Shown here piece after piece: positions 17,090 to 24,360 of a DNA stretch of 64,000 nt; positions within the stretch are counted from its first letter, which is position 1; each line of letters starts with the position of its first letter. Position numbers and translations under genes: made by a program. The stretch spans positions 124,001 to 188,000 of the forward strand of contig JAXGXT010000001.1 in assembly GCA_040772665.1 (NCBI GenBank), read 5' to 3'. This stretch comes from JAXGXT01 sp040772665 (lineage in GTDB: Bacteria > Bacillota > Clostridia > Lachnospirales > Anaerotignaceae). The notes beneath the pieces were generated by a model, which did no database searches, was not told the origin of the DNA, and was given only the letters and a program-made list of their open reading frames with translations.

Positions 17090-18337
17090 TTATCCCTCCA
17101 TACGGATAAGGCCTCTTACTTCTTTAATTCCCGCCTTAGACTTAATCAGTTCCTTTTTATCTTTCAAAGAGCCTTCCGTTTCTTCATTTGTAATAATTGC
17201 AAATTCATCATCTTCTTTTTCAAGCTCAATAAAAGAAACCTGGCCAAAAACCTCTTTACAGGAGTTTTCTGCTGCTTCTTTATTATCATATGCTATTCTG
17301 ATTATTGCCTTTACAACTACATTATCTATTTGTTCAACACATGCACAACCGCCGCAGTCAATATCTATATCTATTGTGGTTCCTTTGTTTTTAGCCCCTT
17401 CAATAATGTCGGCAACAACAGCACTTGCAGTAGGAAGCTTTCCTGCACCGCTTCCATAATACATTGTGTTTCCACTCATGTTTCCTTTTACCAAAACTGC
17501 GTTATACACACCGTTAACTGATGAAAGAGGATGATCTTTGCCGATCATACATGGGGTTACCCTTGCCGAAATGCCCTTTTCTGTTTTTTTGCTTGAGCCT
17601 ATAAGCTTTATAGAGCTGCCTAATTTTTTTGCATATTCAATATCTGTATCTGTTATTTTTGTTATGCCCTCTGTATAAATTTCTTCGTAATTAACAGGCT
17701 TTCCATAGGCAAGGGATGAAAGAATTGCTATTTTTCTGCAAGCATCATGTCCTTCCACATCTGCGGCAGGGTCTGCTTCAGCATACCCCAGCTGCTGTGC
17801 CTTTTTAAGAACTTCGTCAAAGGCTTTTCCCTCTTGTGTCATTTCAGTTAATATATAATTTGTTGTTCCGTTAAGAATTCCTGAAACTTCCATAACTTCA
17901 TCAGCAGTAAGCGAAACACACATTGGTCTTATAATCGGTATTCCTCCGCCAACACTTGCCTCAAAAAGATAGCTGACATTATGTTCTTTTGCAAGAAGCA
18001 TAAGCTGGGGCCCATGCTCTGCCACAACAGCTTTGTTGCTTGTTACAACAGTTTTGCCTGCCATAATGGCTCTTTTTGAAAAGGTAAATGCAGGTTCAAT
18101 TCCTCCCATAACCTCAGCCACTATATTAACCCTGTCGTCTGCTAAAATCTTTTCAAAATCCTTTGTTATAATAGCCTCCGCATCATCCCCCGGGAAATCA
18201 CGTATATCTAAAATGTGCAAAACCTCAAGGCTTTCACCTGCTTTTCTTTTTATTATATCGCTGTTTGTTTTTAAAACCTCATAAACTCCGGAACCAACCG
18301 TTCCGTAACCTAAAATAGCTACACCTATCATTGTCAT
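17090..18337 (-). CDS. hom: Homoserine dehydrogenase
   Basis: A 415-residue NAD(P)-dependent enzyme converting aspartate semialdehyde to homoserine. The Rossmann motif GYGTVGSG is at 10-17. The catalytic region has GILNGTTNYIL (about 180) and GYAEADPAADVEGHDACRK (about 205). A C-terminal ACT domain (about 340-415) allows threonine feedback. It sits 14 bp after the ACT regulator and 2 bp before thrB, giving a compact threonine operon. Confidence 0.96.
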   Translation of the reverse strand: MTMIGVAILGYGTVGSGVYEVLKTNSDIIKRKAGESLEVLHILDIRDFPGDDAEAIITKDFEKILADDRVNIVAEVMGGIEPAFTFSKRAIMAGKTVVTSNKAVVAEHGPQLMLLAKEHNVSYLFEASVGGGIPIIRPMCVSLTADEVMEVSGILNGTTNYILTEMTQEGKAFDEVLKKAQQLGYAEADPAADVEGHDACRKIAILSSLAYGKPVNYEEIYTEGITKITDTDIEYAKKLGSSIKLIGSSKKTEKGISARVTPCMIGKDHPLSSVNGVYNAVLVKGNMSGNTMYYGSGAGKLPTASAVVADIIEGAKNKGTTIDIDIDCGGCACVEQIDNVVVKAIIRIAYDNKEAAENSCKEVFGQVSFIELEKEDDEFAIITNEETEGSLKDKKELIKSKAGIKEVRGLIRMEG

Positions 18338-18351
18338 CCTCCATTACCTAT

Positions 18352-18801
18352 TTATTCTCTTGCTATTATTTTAAAATATTGCACTCCTTCAATTTTTTCC
18401 ACCGAGGAAATAAGACTTTTCAAATCTATATTCATGTTATCGGTTTCAATTGTAATTGTTACGTTTGCAACACCATTTATGGGTATATTTTGATTTATGG
18501 TAAGAATGTTTGCTCCTGCAAAGGAAACACTGTTTAAAAGACTGCTTAAAATTCCTTTTGTATCATCAAGGCTAACTGCAAATGTAACGGTTTTGCCCCT
18601 TGTGTTTTCATAAAGAGGAAAAACTGCATCTCTATATTTATAAAACGCACTGCGGCTAATGCCCACCTTGCTCACAGCATCTTGCACAGTTTTTTCTTTT
18701 CCGCTTTCGAGAAGGTTTTTAACGTCCATAACCTTCAAAAAAATTTCAGGAAGCACGCCTTTATCTATAATATAAAAATTTTTATCTTCTCTCATTTTCA
18801 A
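18352..18801 (-). CDS. ACT domain protein of the PheB/UPF0735 type
   Basis: A 149-residue protein with a short N-terminal helix-turn-helix-like part (KTVQDAVSKVGISRSAFYKYRDAVFP, seen at about residues 36-61) and a C-terminal ACT domain (about 70-149). UPF0735/PheB-like proteins are small amino-acid-binding proteins; some have been linked to phenylalanine or threonine control, but their mechanism is poorly known. As first gene of the hom-thrB-lysC operon it may sense threonine, which is an inference. The start has GGAGGTTGA at the right spacing. Confidence 0.85.
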   Translation of the reverse strand: MKMREDKNFYIIDKGVLPEIFLKVMDVKNLLESGKEKTVQDAVSKVGISRSAFYKYRDAVFPLYENTRGKTVTFAVSLDDTKGILSSLLNSVSFAGANILTINQNIPINGVANVTITIETDNMNIDLKSLISSVEKIEGVQYFKIIARE

Positions 18802-18843
18802 CCTCCTGTTGGCAAAATAAAAACATTTGTGTTTCCACAGCAG

Positions 18844-18872
18844 ACTATACCATGTATCAAGTGCAAATTCAA
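18844..18872 (-). promoter_or_regulatory. Threonine operon promoter
   Basis: On the minus strand TTGAAT, 17 bp, then TGG-TATAGT (extended -10), placing the start of transcription about 35 bp before the ACT gene. The leader is too short for a T-box or a leader-peptide attenuator. Confidence 0.65.
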
Positions 18873-18901
18873 GTATAAATTCCTCAAAATTCTTTACGTC
18901 T

Positions 18902-19255
18902 TTAATCTTTTAAAACTGTCCATTCTTCCTCTTTAAAACCAACAAGAATAAAACTCTCATTAACAAAAACAGGCCGTTTCACAAGCATACCGTCTGAAGA
19001 TAAAATTCTTAGTTGTTCCTCTTGATCCATAGTTTTAAGTTTGTCCTTTAAACCAAGATTTTTATAAAGAGTTCCGCTTGTGTTAAAAAACTTCTTAACT
19101 GGAAGACCGCTTTTTAATATCCAAGATGAAAGCTCCTCAAAAGTAGGATTATTCTCTGTAATAAGCCTTTCTTCAAAATCAATTTTGTTGTCCATAAGCC
19201 ATTTTTTAGCCTTTCGGCAAGTTGAGCACTTAGGATAACATAAAAACATCCCCAT
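18902..19255 (-). CDS. ArsC/Spx-family thioredoxin-fold protein
   Basis: A 117-residue protein of the arsenate reductase-like family. Starting at ATG 19255 fits TTTTTGGAGG five bases upstream and places the active-site CSTC (within YPKCSTCRKAKKWL) near residue 10. The C-terminus lacks DNA-binding or polymerase-binding features that I could recognise as Spx. Family members are either arsenate reductases or uncharacterised redox proteins of the YffB/Spx group; no ars genes are adjacent. An in-frame start further upstream at 19309 would overlap its own promoter and is rejected. Confidence 0.85.
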   Translation of the reverse strand: MGMFLCYPKCSTCRKAKKWLMDNKIDFEERLITENNPTFEELSSWILKSGLPVKKFFNTSGTLYKNLGLKDKLKTMDQEEQLRILSSDGMLVKRPVFVNESFILVGFKEEEWTVLKD

Positions 19256-19297
19256 AACAGCCTCCAAAAAAATAAAATTTAAACCATATACCCTTAT

Positions 19298-19306
19298 ATT
19301 ATACCA
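19298..19306 (-). promoter_or_regulatory. Extended -10 promoter of the ArsC/Spx-like gene
   Basis: TGG-TATAAT on the minus strand, with no good -35, about 43 bp before the start at 19255. Confidence 0.55.
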
Positions 19307-19442
19307 CAAACACCAAAATTATGGCAAAAAAATAATCCTGCTTGGCTGCTAAAATATACAGATTTTTAACATTAATTTTTTACCAAAACAACATAAATTA
19401 TTCTTATCAATCTTTATAAATAAAAAGAGTTGCCTGAATTAC

Positions 19443-19472
19443 AAAACCCCTAAGATTAATCTTAGGGGTTTT
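19443..19472 (-). terminator. tuf terminator
   Basis: A perfect 14-bp stem (19443-19456 with 19459-19472, core CCCCTAAGAT) and a 2-nt loop, 17 bp after the tuf stop. The stem ends in TTTT on both strands. It ends the str operon transcript. Confidence 0.85.
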
Positions 19473-19488
19473 AAAAACAAGTTTGAAA

Positions 19489-20682
19489 TTATTCAACAAT
19501 TTCCACTACTGAGCCAGCGCCTACAGTTCTGCCACCCTCACGAATAGCAAATCTAAGACCTGGAGCCATAGCAATTGAAGTAATAAGGTCGATAGACATT
19601 TCAATGTTATCGCCAGGCATACACATTTCAACACCTTCTGGAAGTGAAATAACGCCTGTAACGTCTGTTGTTCTGAAATAGAACTGTGGACGATAGTTGT
19701 TGAAGAAAGGTGTATGACGTCCGCCCTCTTCTTTGCTCAATACGTAAACTTGAGCTTTGAATTTTGTATGAGGTGTAATTGAACCTGGTTTTGCAAGAAC
19801 CTGACCTCTTTCGATGTCTGTTCTTTGAACACCACGAAGAAGAAGACCAATGTTGTCACCAGCCTGAGCCTGATCAAGAAGTTTTCTGAACATTTCAACT
19901 CCTGTAACAACAACTTTTCTCTTTTCGTCAGTAAGACCAACGATTTCAACTTCATCAGTAACCTTAACAATACCGCTTTCAACTCTACCTGTAGCAACTG
20001 TACCACGGCCTGTAATTGAGAATACGTCCTCAACTGGCATAAGGAAAGGTTTGTCAACAGCACGTTCTGGGTTAGGGATGTATTCGTCGATAATTTCGAA
20101 GAATTCAACAATTTTATCTCCCCATGGTCCCATAGGATCTTGAAGAGCCTGGAATGCAGAACCTCTGCAAACAGGAATATCATCGCCTGGGAATTCATAC
20201 TCGCTAAGAAGCTCTCTGATTTCCATTTCAACTAAGTCAAGAAGTTCTTCGTCATCAACCATATCACATTTGTTCATGAAAACTGTGATGTAAGGAACAC
20301 CAACCTGACGGCTAAGAAGAATATGCTCTCTTGTCTGAGCCATAGGGCCGTCTGTAGCAGCAACAACAAGAATTGCGCCGTCCATCTGTGCAGCACCTGT
20401 AATCATGTTTTTAACATAGTCAGCATGCCCTGGGCAGTCAACGTGTGCATAGTGACGGTTAGGTGTTTCATACTCAACGTGAGAAGTAGAAATTGTAATA
20501 CCTCTTTCTCTTTCTTCCGGAGCCTTGTCGATATTGTCGAAAGCAACAGCCTCGCCTAATTTATATCTTTCGTATAATGTTCTTGTGATAGCAGCTGTCA
20601 AAGTTGTCTTACCATGGTCAACGTGACCGATTGTACCAATATTAACATGTGGTTTGGTTCTTTCAAATTTTGCCTTTGCCAT
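19489..20682 (-). CDS. tuf: Elongation factor Tu
   Basis: A 397-residue GTPase that brings aminoacyl-tRNA to the ribosome. The start at 20682 gives the standard MAKAKFERTKPHVN opening and has AAAGGAGG upstream; an in-frame ATG at 20751 has no such site. The G1 motif GHVDHGKTT lies at about 19-27, DCPGHADYVKNM is near 81 and NKCDMVD near 136. Last gene of rpsL-rpsG-fusA-tuf. It has its own promoter in the 127-bp gap after fusA, consistent with the need for extra EF-Tu. Confidence 0.98.
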   Translation of the reverse strand: MAKAKFERTKPHVNIGTIGHVDHGKTTLTAAITRTLYERYKLGEAVAFDNIDKAPEERERGITISTSHVEYETPNRHYAHVDCPGHADYVKNMITGAAQMDGAILVVAATDGPMAQTREHILLSRQVGVPYITVFMNKCDMVDDEELLDLVEMEIRELLSEYEFPGDDIPVCRGSAFQALQDPMGPWGDKIVEFFEIIDEYIPNPERAVDKPFLMPVEDVFSITGRGTVATGRVESGIVKVTDEVEIVGLTDEKRKVVVTGVEMFRKLLDQAQAGDNIGLLLRGVQRTDIERGQVLAKPGSITPHTKFKAQVYVLSKEEGGRHTPFFNNYRPQFYFRTTDVTGVISLPEGVEMCMPGDNIEMSIDLITSIAMAPGLRFAIREGGRTVGAGSVVEIVE

Positions 20683-20736
20683 TTGTAAAAGCCTCCTTTT
20701 ATTTATGTGGAATTCATATTTTTTTAAATCCGTAGA

Positions 20737-20751
20737 TTGCCGTTGCGGCAA
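20737..20751 (-). other. Perfect 6-bp triloop hairpin in the tuf leader
   Basis: TTGCCG-ttg-CGGCAA, between the candidate tuf promoter and the tuf ribosome binding site. Similar in size and shape to the dispersed triloop hairpins elsewhere in the window. Confidence 0.5.
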
Positions 20752-20765
20752 ACTGACACACTTTA

Positions 20766-20794
20766 ATTATATTAAAGTTTCCATGTCTTTGCAA
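20766..20794 (-). promoter_or_regulatory. Internal tuf promoter
   Basis: TTGCAA, 17-bp spacer, TATAAT on the minus strand, located entirely between the fusA stop and the tuf start. Confidence 0.65.
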
Positions 20795-20809
20795 TAGTTA
20801 TTTATATCA

Positions 20810-22900
20810 TTATTCTTTGGCTTTTCTTCCTTCAAGCACCTTTTCTTGAATGCTCTTCGGACAAGCCTCATAATGGTCAACTTCCATTACGTAAGTTCCT
20901 CTTCCTTGAGTTTTTGAACGTAAATCCGTTGCATATCCAAACATTTCTGAAAGCGGAACATATGAGAATATAACCTTAGCTCCACTTCTGTCATCCATGC
21001 CTTCAATACGTCCACGACGTGAGTTAATGTCACCAATAACATCACCCATGTACTGCTCAGGAACAGTAACTGTAACTTTCATAACAGGCTCAAGAAGAAC
21101 TGCGTCGCCCTTTCTCATAGCTTCTTTAAAAGCCATTGAGCCTGCAATATGGTAAGCCATTTCAGAAGAGTCTACATCATGGTAGCTTCCGTCATAAACC
21201 TCAGCCTTAACCCCGAGAACAGGATAGCCGCCGAGAATACCGCTTTGCATAGCTTCTTGAATACCTTTATCAATAGCAGGGATATATTCTTTTGGAATAG
21301 TACCGCCAACTACGCTGTTAACAAATTCATAATTGCTTTCTGATTCTGTTCCCATAGGGAAGAATCTAACCTTACAATGTCCGTATTGTCCACGTCCGCC
21401 TGACTGACGAATGAATTTACCTTCAACATCAACAGCCTTACGGAATGTTTCTCTGTATGCAACCTGAGGTGCTCCAACATTGGCCTCAAGCTTAAATTCT
21501 CTCAAAAGACGGTCAACAATAATTTCAAGGTGAAGCTCACCCATACCTGAAATAATTGTATCTCCTGTTTCTTGGTCTGTGTATGTTTTAAATGTTGGGT
21601 CTTCTTCTGCAAGCTTTGCAAGGGCAATACCCATTTTATCTCTGCCAGCCTTTGTTTTAGGCTCTATAGCAACAGAAATAACAGGCTCAGGAAACACCAT
21701 TGATTCAAGAATAACTTCATCTTTCTCATCACAAATTGTATCTCCTGTTGTTGTGATTTTAAACCCAACAGCAGCTGCAATATCTCCTGCATAAACCTTG
21801 CTTATTTCTTCTCTGTGGTTGGCATGCATTTGAAGAATACGTCCGAAACGCTCTTTCTTGCCTTTTACAGAGTTATATACATATGAACCTGCTTCGCAAG
21901 TTCCTGAATAAACACGGAAGAAAGCTAATTTACCAACAAACGGGTCATTCATAATCTTAAATGCAAGTGCTGAAAAAGGCTCTTCGTCTGAAGAATGTCT
22001 TTCAACTTCTTCACCTGTTACAGGGTCTGTTCCTTTAATTGAAGGAATGTCTGTAGGCGCAGGCATAAAATCAATAACACCGTCAAGAAGTCTTTGAACA
22101 CCTCTGTTTCTGTAAGCTGAACCGCAGAACACAGGAATAATTTCACATGCAATACAAGCTTTTCTTATGGCAACCTTAAGTTCTTCAATGGAGATTTCCT
22201 CGCCGCCGAAGAATTTTTCCATAAGAGCTTCATCTGTTTCAGCAACTGCTTCAACTAAAAACTCTCTTGATTTTTCTGCTGTTTCCAAAAGATCGGCAGG
22301 TATTTCTTCAATAGTTATATCCTTTCCTAAATCATCATGGAAAATATGCGCTTTCATTGTAAGCAAATCAACAAATCCTTTAAAGAACTGTTCAGCCCCC
22401 ACAGGAATTGTCATAGGAACAGGGTTACAGCCAAGTCTGTCTTTCATCATTTCAACAACGTTGAAGAAGTCAGCACCCATAATGTCCATTTTATTAATAA
22501 AAGCCATTCTTGGAACATTATAGTTATCTGCCTGACGCCAAACCGTTTCACTTTGCGGTTCAACGCCTCCTTTTGCACAGAAAACGCAAACTGCTCCGTC
22601 AAGAACACGAAGTGAACGTTCAACCTCAACTGTGAAGTCAACGTGACCTGGTGTATCAATTATATTTATTCTGTTATCTTCCCACTGAGCTGTTGTAGCA
22701 GCTGAGGTAATTGTAATACCTCTTTCCTGTTCCTGCTCCATCCAGTCCATAGTTGCCGTTCCTTCATGGGTGTCACCAATTTTATAGTTACGGCCTGTAT
22801 AGTAGAGGATACGCTCTGTGAGAGTAGTCTTACCGGCATCGATATGAGCCATGATACCAATGTTTCTGGTTTTTTCAAGTGAAAATGCTCTGTTAGCCAA
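20810..22900 (-). CDS. fusA: Elongation factor G
   Basis: A 696-residue translocase GTPase. The start is taken as TTG at 22900, giving an initiator followed by ANRAFSLEKTRNIGIMAH, the normal EF-G opening. AGGAGGAG lies six bases upstream, whereas an in-frame ATG at 22960 has no such site. The G1 motif AHIDAGKTT, DTPGHVDF near residue 82 and NKMDIMGAD near 137 are intact. Domain IV carries the GGRGQYGHCK loop near residue 510. Third gene of the str operon. Confidence 0.97.
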   Translation of the reverse strand: MANRAFSLEKTRNIGIMAHIDAGKTTLTERILYYTGRNYKIGDTHEGTATMDWMEQEQERGITITSAATTAQWEDNRINIIDTPGHVDFTVEVERSLRVLDGAVCVFCAKGGVEPQSETVWRQADNYNVPRMAFINKMDIMGADFFNVVEMMKDRLGCNPVPMTIPVGAEQFFKGFVDLLTMKAHIFHDDLGKDITIEEIPADLLETAEKSREFLVEAVAETDEALMEKFFGGEEISIEELKVAIRKACIACEIIPVFCGSAYRNRGVQRLLDGVIDFMPAPTDIPSIKGTDPVTGEEVERHSSDEEPFSALAFKIMNDPFVGKLAFFRVYSGTCEAGSYVYNSVKGKKERFGRILQMHANHREEISKVYAGDIAAAVGFKITTTGDTICDEKDEVILESMVFPEPVISVAIEPKTKAGRDKMGIALAKLAEEDPTFKTYTDQETGDTIISGMGELHLEIIVDRLLREFKLEANVGAPQVAYRETFRKAVDVEGKFIRQSGGRGQYGHCKVRFFPMGTESESNYEFVNSVVGGTIPKEYIPAIDKGIQEAMQSGILGGYPVLGVKAEVYDGSYHDVDSSEMAYHIAGSMAFKEAMRKGDAVLLEPVMKVTVTVPEQYMGDVIGDINSRRGRIEGMDDRSGAKVIFSYVPLSEMFGYATDLRSKTQGRGTYVMEVDHYEACPKSIQEKVLEGRKAKE

Positions 22901-23023
22901 AAAGTACTCCTCCTTTAGATTATTACCTTGGTGTCTTAGCTGCATTTTTGCCAAAGACACCCCATAATATTCGTCAGCCCTTTATATTTAAATAAAGGGC
23001 TATCGAACTTTTTAAACAAAGTC

Positions 23024-23494
23024 TTACCACTTATAGTGTGAGAAAGCTTTGTTGGCTTCTGCCATTTTGTGTGTTTCGTCTTTCTTTTTGCAAGCGCCGC
23101 CTGTGTTGTTAATAGCATCCATAAGCTCGCCTGCTAAGCGGTCAACCATAGTTTTTTCGCCGCGTTTTCTTGAATAGATTGTTAACCAGCGAAGTCCTAA
23201 CGTTCTTCTTCTTTCTGGTCTTATTTCCATAGGCACCTGATAAGTTGCACCGCCCACACGGCGGGCTTTAACCTCAAGCACAGGCATAATGTTGTTCATA
23301 GCTTCCTCAAAAGCTTCAACTGCATCTTTGCCTGTTTTTTCAGCAACTTTATCAAAAGCCCCGTATACGATTTTCTGTGCCACACCCTTCTTACCGTCAA
23401 GCATCATACTATTGATAAGCTTTGTTACGTTTTTGCTTTTATATAAAGGGTCTGGTAATACTTCTCTTTTTGCTACATGACCTTTTCTTGGCAC
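23024..23494 (-). CDS. rpsG: Ribosomal protein S7
   Basis: A 156-residue 30S protein that nucleates assembly of the 16S 3' major domain. MPRKGHVAKREVLPDP and the conserved GGATYQVPMEIRPERR segment are present. Length and start match the family. It is separated from rpsL by a 139-bp gap with predicted stems; in E. coli S7 represses translation at the rpsL-rpsG junction, so autoregulation is possible here. Confidence 0.98.
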   Translation of the reverse strand: MPRKGHVAKREVLPDPLYKSKNVTKLINSMMLDGKKGVAQKIVYGAFDKVAEKTGKDAVEAFEEAMNNIMPVLEVKARRVGGATYQVPMEIRPERRRTLGLRWLTIYSRKRGEKTMVDRLAGELMDAINNTGGACKKKDETHKMAEANKAFSHYKW

Positions 23495-23532
23495 GATTCT
23501 TCCCTCCTTAATAAATTTAAATCATAGGTACT

Positions 23533-23623
23533 CGTGTAGTTTTTTGTTACACGTTTCATGCCTTACACTTACCTCTATATATCACGCATTCGCAGACTGT
23601 ATATAAACTTTGTACAAGGCATT
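23533..23623 (-). other. Structured rpsL-rpsG spacer
   Basis: Two pairings are visible: a local stem CGTGTA/TACACG (23533-23553) and a longer-range stem between ATGCCTTACA (23558-23567) and TGTACAAGGCAT (23611-23622). In the mRNA these would lie just ahead of the S7 ribosome binding site. A role as S7 target is inferred only from position. Confidence 0.4.
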
Positions 23624-23633
23624 AACTAATAAA

Positions 23634-24062
23634 TTATTTTTTTGCAGCCGCTGCTTTAGGACGCTTAGCTCCGTATTTGGAACGAGCCTGCTTTCTGTTT
23701 GCAACTCCTGCTGTGTCAAGAGTACCACGAACAATGTGGTAACGAACACCCGGAAGGTCTTTTACTCTACCGCCTCTGATAAGAACAACGCTATGTTCTT
23801 GAAGGTTGTGTCCTTCACCAGGGATATAAGCTGAAACCTCAATTCCGTTTGTAAGTCTTACTCTGGCAATTTTTCTAAGAGCAGAGTTAGGCTTTTTAGG
23901 TGTAGCAGTTTTAACGGCTGTACAAACACCTCTTCTTTGTGGAGAAGAAAGGTCTGTCTGTTTCTTTCTCAAAGTGTTAAGGCCTTTTTGCAAAGCCGGA
24001 GCCGTTGATTTCTTTTCTACAGTCTGTCTACCTTTTCTTACTAACTGATTAAATGTTGGCAT
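23634..24062 (-). CDS. rpsL: Ribosomal protein S12
   Basis: A 142-residue decoding-centre protein, first gene of the str operon. PKKPNSALRKIARVRL holds the lysine at which streptomycin-resistance changes occur (susceptible-type K here), and PGEGHNLQEHSVV and GGRVKDLPGVRYH are intact. The C-terminal basic tail is ordinary. GGAGGTGC lies just upstream of the ATG. Confidence 0.98.
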   Translation of the reverse strand: MPTFNQLVRKGRQTVEKKSTAPALQKGLNTLRKKQTDLSSPQRRGVCTAVKTATPKKPNSALRKIARVRLTNGIEVSAYIPGEGHNLQEHSVVLIRGGRVKDLPGVRYHIVRGTLDTAGVANRKQARSKYGAKRPKAAAAKK

Positions 24063-24168
24063 CTAATGTGCACCTCCTTACAAAATTAATACATTCTGCT
24101 ATGCTAATCTTCGTTGCATAAGTCTAAAAACACACATAAAAACAATATCTGTTTTCAGACACTGCAAA

Positions 24169-24197
24169 ATTTTATCACTAAAAAAATCAAAAGTCAA
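24169..24197 (-). promoter_or_regulatory. str operon promoter
   Basis: TTGACT, 17-bp spacer, TAAAAT on the minus strand, about 106 bp before rpsL and after the rpoC stop, so the str genes are expressed apart from rpoBC. Confidence 0.65.
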
Positions 24198-24300
24198 GGA
24201 CATTATATTAAAAAAACCAAAAACCTGTCTGCACACTGCTTTACAAAAGAGCCGCTGACTGCTTTTAATACTTCCTTTTAATATTATTTGCCTAACTTTT

Positions 24301-24332
24301 GATTAAAACCGCATGAATATGCGGTTTTAATC
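24301..24332 (-). terminator. Hairpin after rpoC
   Basis: A perfect 14-bp stem GATTAAAACCGCAT/ATGCGGTTTTAATC with a 4-nt loop. It is upstream of rpoC's stop in map order only; in transcription sense it lies between the rpsL promoter side and the rpoC coding end, 29 bp before the stop boundary at 24361. Its AAAACCGCAT core matches hairpins at 6.11 and 49.38 kb. It can end the rpoBC transcript, although a strong U-run is lacking. Confidence 0.55.
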
Positions 24333-24360
24333 AAAATCTTAATGGGTTAGAATAAAACCT

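Noticed and set aside
18802..18901. T-box or threonine riboswitch before the threonine operon
   Set aside because: Only about 35 nt of leader follow the promoter; no T-box sequence or specifier stem is present.
20683..20751. Upstream extension of EF-Tu by 23 residues
   Set aside because: The extension has no ribosome binding site and is outside the family; the start at 20682 has AAAGGAGG.
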